Assembly (NCBI GenBank): GCA_028687415.1
Contig: JAQUAC010000107.1
Location: 1 to 7,285 of the forward strand
DNA: 7,285 nt
Reading direction: 5' to 3'
From: Acidocella sp.
Lineage (GTDB): Bacteria; Pseudomonadota; Alphaproteobacteria; Acetobacterales; Acetobacteraceae
Below the pieces are notes generated by a model. The model was not told the DNA's origin, made no database searches, and saw only the letters and a list, made by a program, of their open reading frames with translations. The position numbers were made by a program, and so were the translations under genes. Shown here piece by piece: positions 6,842 through 7,285 of the stretch (position 1 is its first letter; each line of letters starts with the position of its first letter).

Positions 6842-7285
6842 GCCACTTCCTCCGCCGCCAGCAGCAAATGCGAGGGCGCCGGACCGAGCAGCCCCTCCGT
6901 TACCATCTCGCCCCAGCTTCTGGTGAACAGCCAACGGTTCACCGCCGAGCCGCCCTCATGCGCGGGCTCGCGCGTGGAGCCCTTGCCCTCCAGATGGTAC
7001 AGCCGGACATCATGCAGCCAGGGAGCGCGCCCGGCCTCCAGGCTCTTCAGGCACAGATCCGCGTCCTCGTAATGGCCGAAGATGTAATCCTCGGTGAAGC
7101 CGCCCAGGGTCTCGAACCAGCCTTGGTCCACGGAGATGAAGGCGCCGGTGACGGCGGGCACCGGGCGGGGGCGGAGAAAGCACGGTGTGCCCGGCGGGGC
7201 ACCCTTACCGTAATGCTCCACGCGCAGCAGGCTCGTCTCCTGCCGCCTGCCACCCAGAAAGCTGGGGCAGATGTCCAGCTCAAAA
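6838..7285 (-). CDS. C-terminal part of a family 2 (GT-A) glycosyltransferase, cut off by the window
   Basis: The last 148 residues of a transferase whose N-terminus lies beyond the right edge. The frame is open to the last base, so the GTG at 7221 is internal. Visible are FELDICPSFLGG at the edge, RPVPAVTGAFISVDQGWF (40-57), GGFTEDYIFGHYEDADLCLK (61-80), and YHLEGKGS (96-103). The VTGAF element followed by an ED-containing helix is the classic C-terminal half of rhamnosyltransferase-like GT2 domains, where the ED pair supplies the catalytic base. The tail has GG.AVNRWLFTRSW (111-123), which I associate with large multi-domain glycosyltransferases of acetic-acid-type alphaproteobacteria. Its TGA overlaps the GT4 start as ATGA, making it the upstream member of the minus-strand operon. 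Substrate unknown; only the end of the protein can be judged. Confidence 0.85.
   Translation of the reverse strand, partial: FELDICPSFLGGRRQETSLLRVEHYGKGAPPGTPCFLRPRPVPAVTGAFISVDQGWFETLGGFTEDYIFGHYEDADLCLKSLEAGRAPWLHDVRLYHLEGKGSTREPAHEGGSAVNRWLFTRSWGEMVTEGLLGPAPSHLLLAAEEVA
6847..6853 (-). promoter_or_regulatory. Strong Shine-Dalgarno sequence for the GT4 gene
   Basis: On the minus strand GGAGGAA precedes the ATG at 6841 with a 5-nt gap (GTGGC). It lies within the 3' end of the GT2 coding sequence and fixes the start of the GT4 gene. Confidence 0.75.

Noticed and set aside
5495..7072. A 525-codon open frame on the plus strand opposite the GT4 and GT2 genes
   Set aside because: It is antisense to well-supported glycosyltransferases, is rich in Arg/His/Ala/Gly low-complexity sequence, and shows no family motif; long antisense frames are expected in GC-rich DNA.

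Overview
The window is GC-rich (estimated by eye at about two thirds G+C), almost wholly coding, and tightly packed. The codon bias and the protein styles point to an alphaproteobacterium. Acetobacteraceae/Rhodospirillales is my best guess, mainly because the C-terminal GT2 fragment at the right edge and the TVP38-type protein look like versions I associate with that group. This is recognition from memory, not a search.

Plus-strand block (1-4813): the 3' part of a four-carbon acid sugar kinase-family gene (DUF1537/OtnK-like); a DPM1-like family 2 glycosyltransferase; a TVP38/TMEM64-family membrane protein whose reading frame is broken near 1945-1956; a Bcr/CflA-type MFS transporter; and, after a 63-nt spacer, a sulfotransferase with an extra N-terminal module. 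The first four genes are separated by 4 nt or overlap as ATGA, so they look like one translationally coupled transcription unit. The sulfotransferase may belong to it or may have its own promoter.

Minus-strand block (7285-4810, read right to left): the C-terminal end of a large GT2 glycosyltransferase, then a GT4 glycosyltransferase, then a GT25 (LPS/LOS type) glycosyltransferase. The first junction is an ATGA overlap and the second is a 4-nt gap. Strong Shine-Dalgarno sequences support both visible starts. The two blocks converge and share a TTAA in which both stop codons lie.

Taken together, this looks like a cell-surface glycan or lipid-linked sugar region: three soluble transferases on one strand, and on the other a polyprenyl-phosphate-type glycosyltransferase, a VTT-fold membrane protein, a transporter and a sulfotransferase. 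The most interesting ideas are a possible sulfated surface polysaccharide and a possible pairing of a lipid-carrier glycosyltransferase with a lipid-scramblase-like protein. Both are inferences from context. No RNA genes, mobile elements, CRISPR arrays, attachment sites or convincing terminators were seen, and no gene-free stretch exceeds 63 nt.
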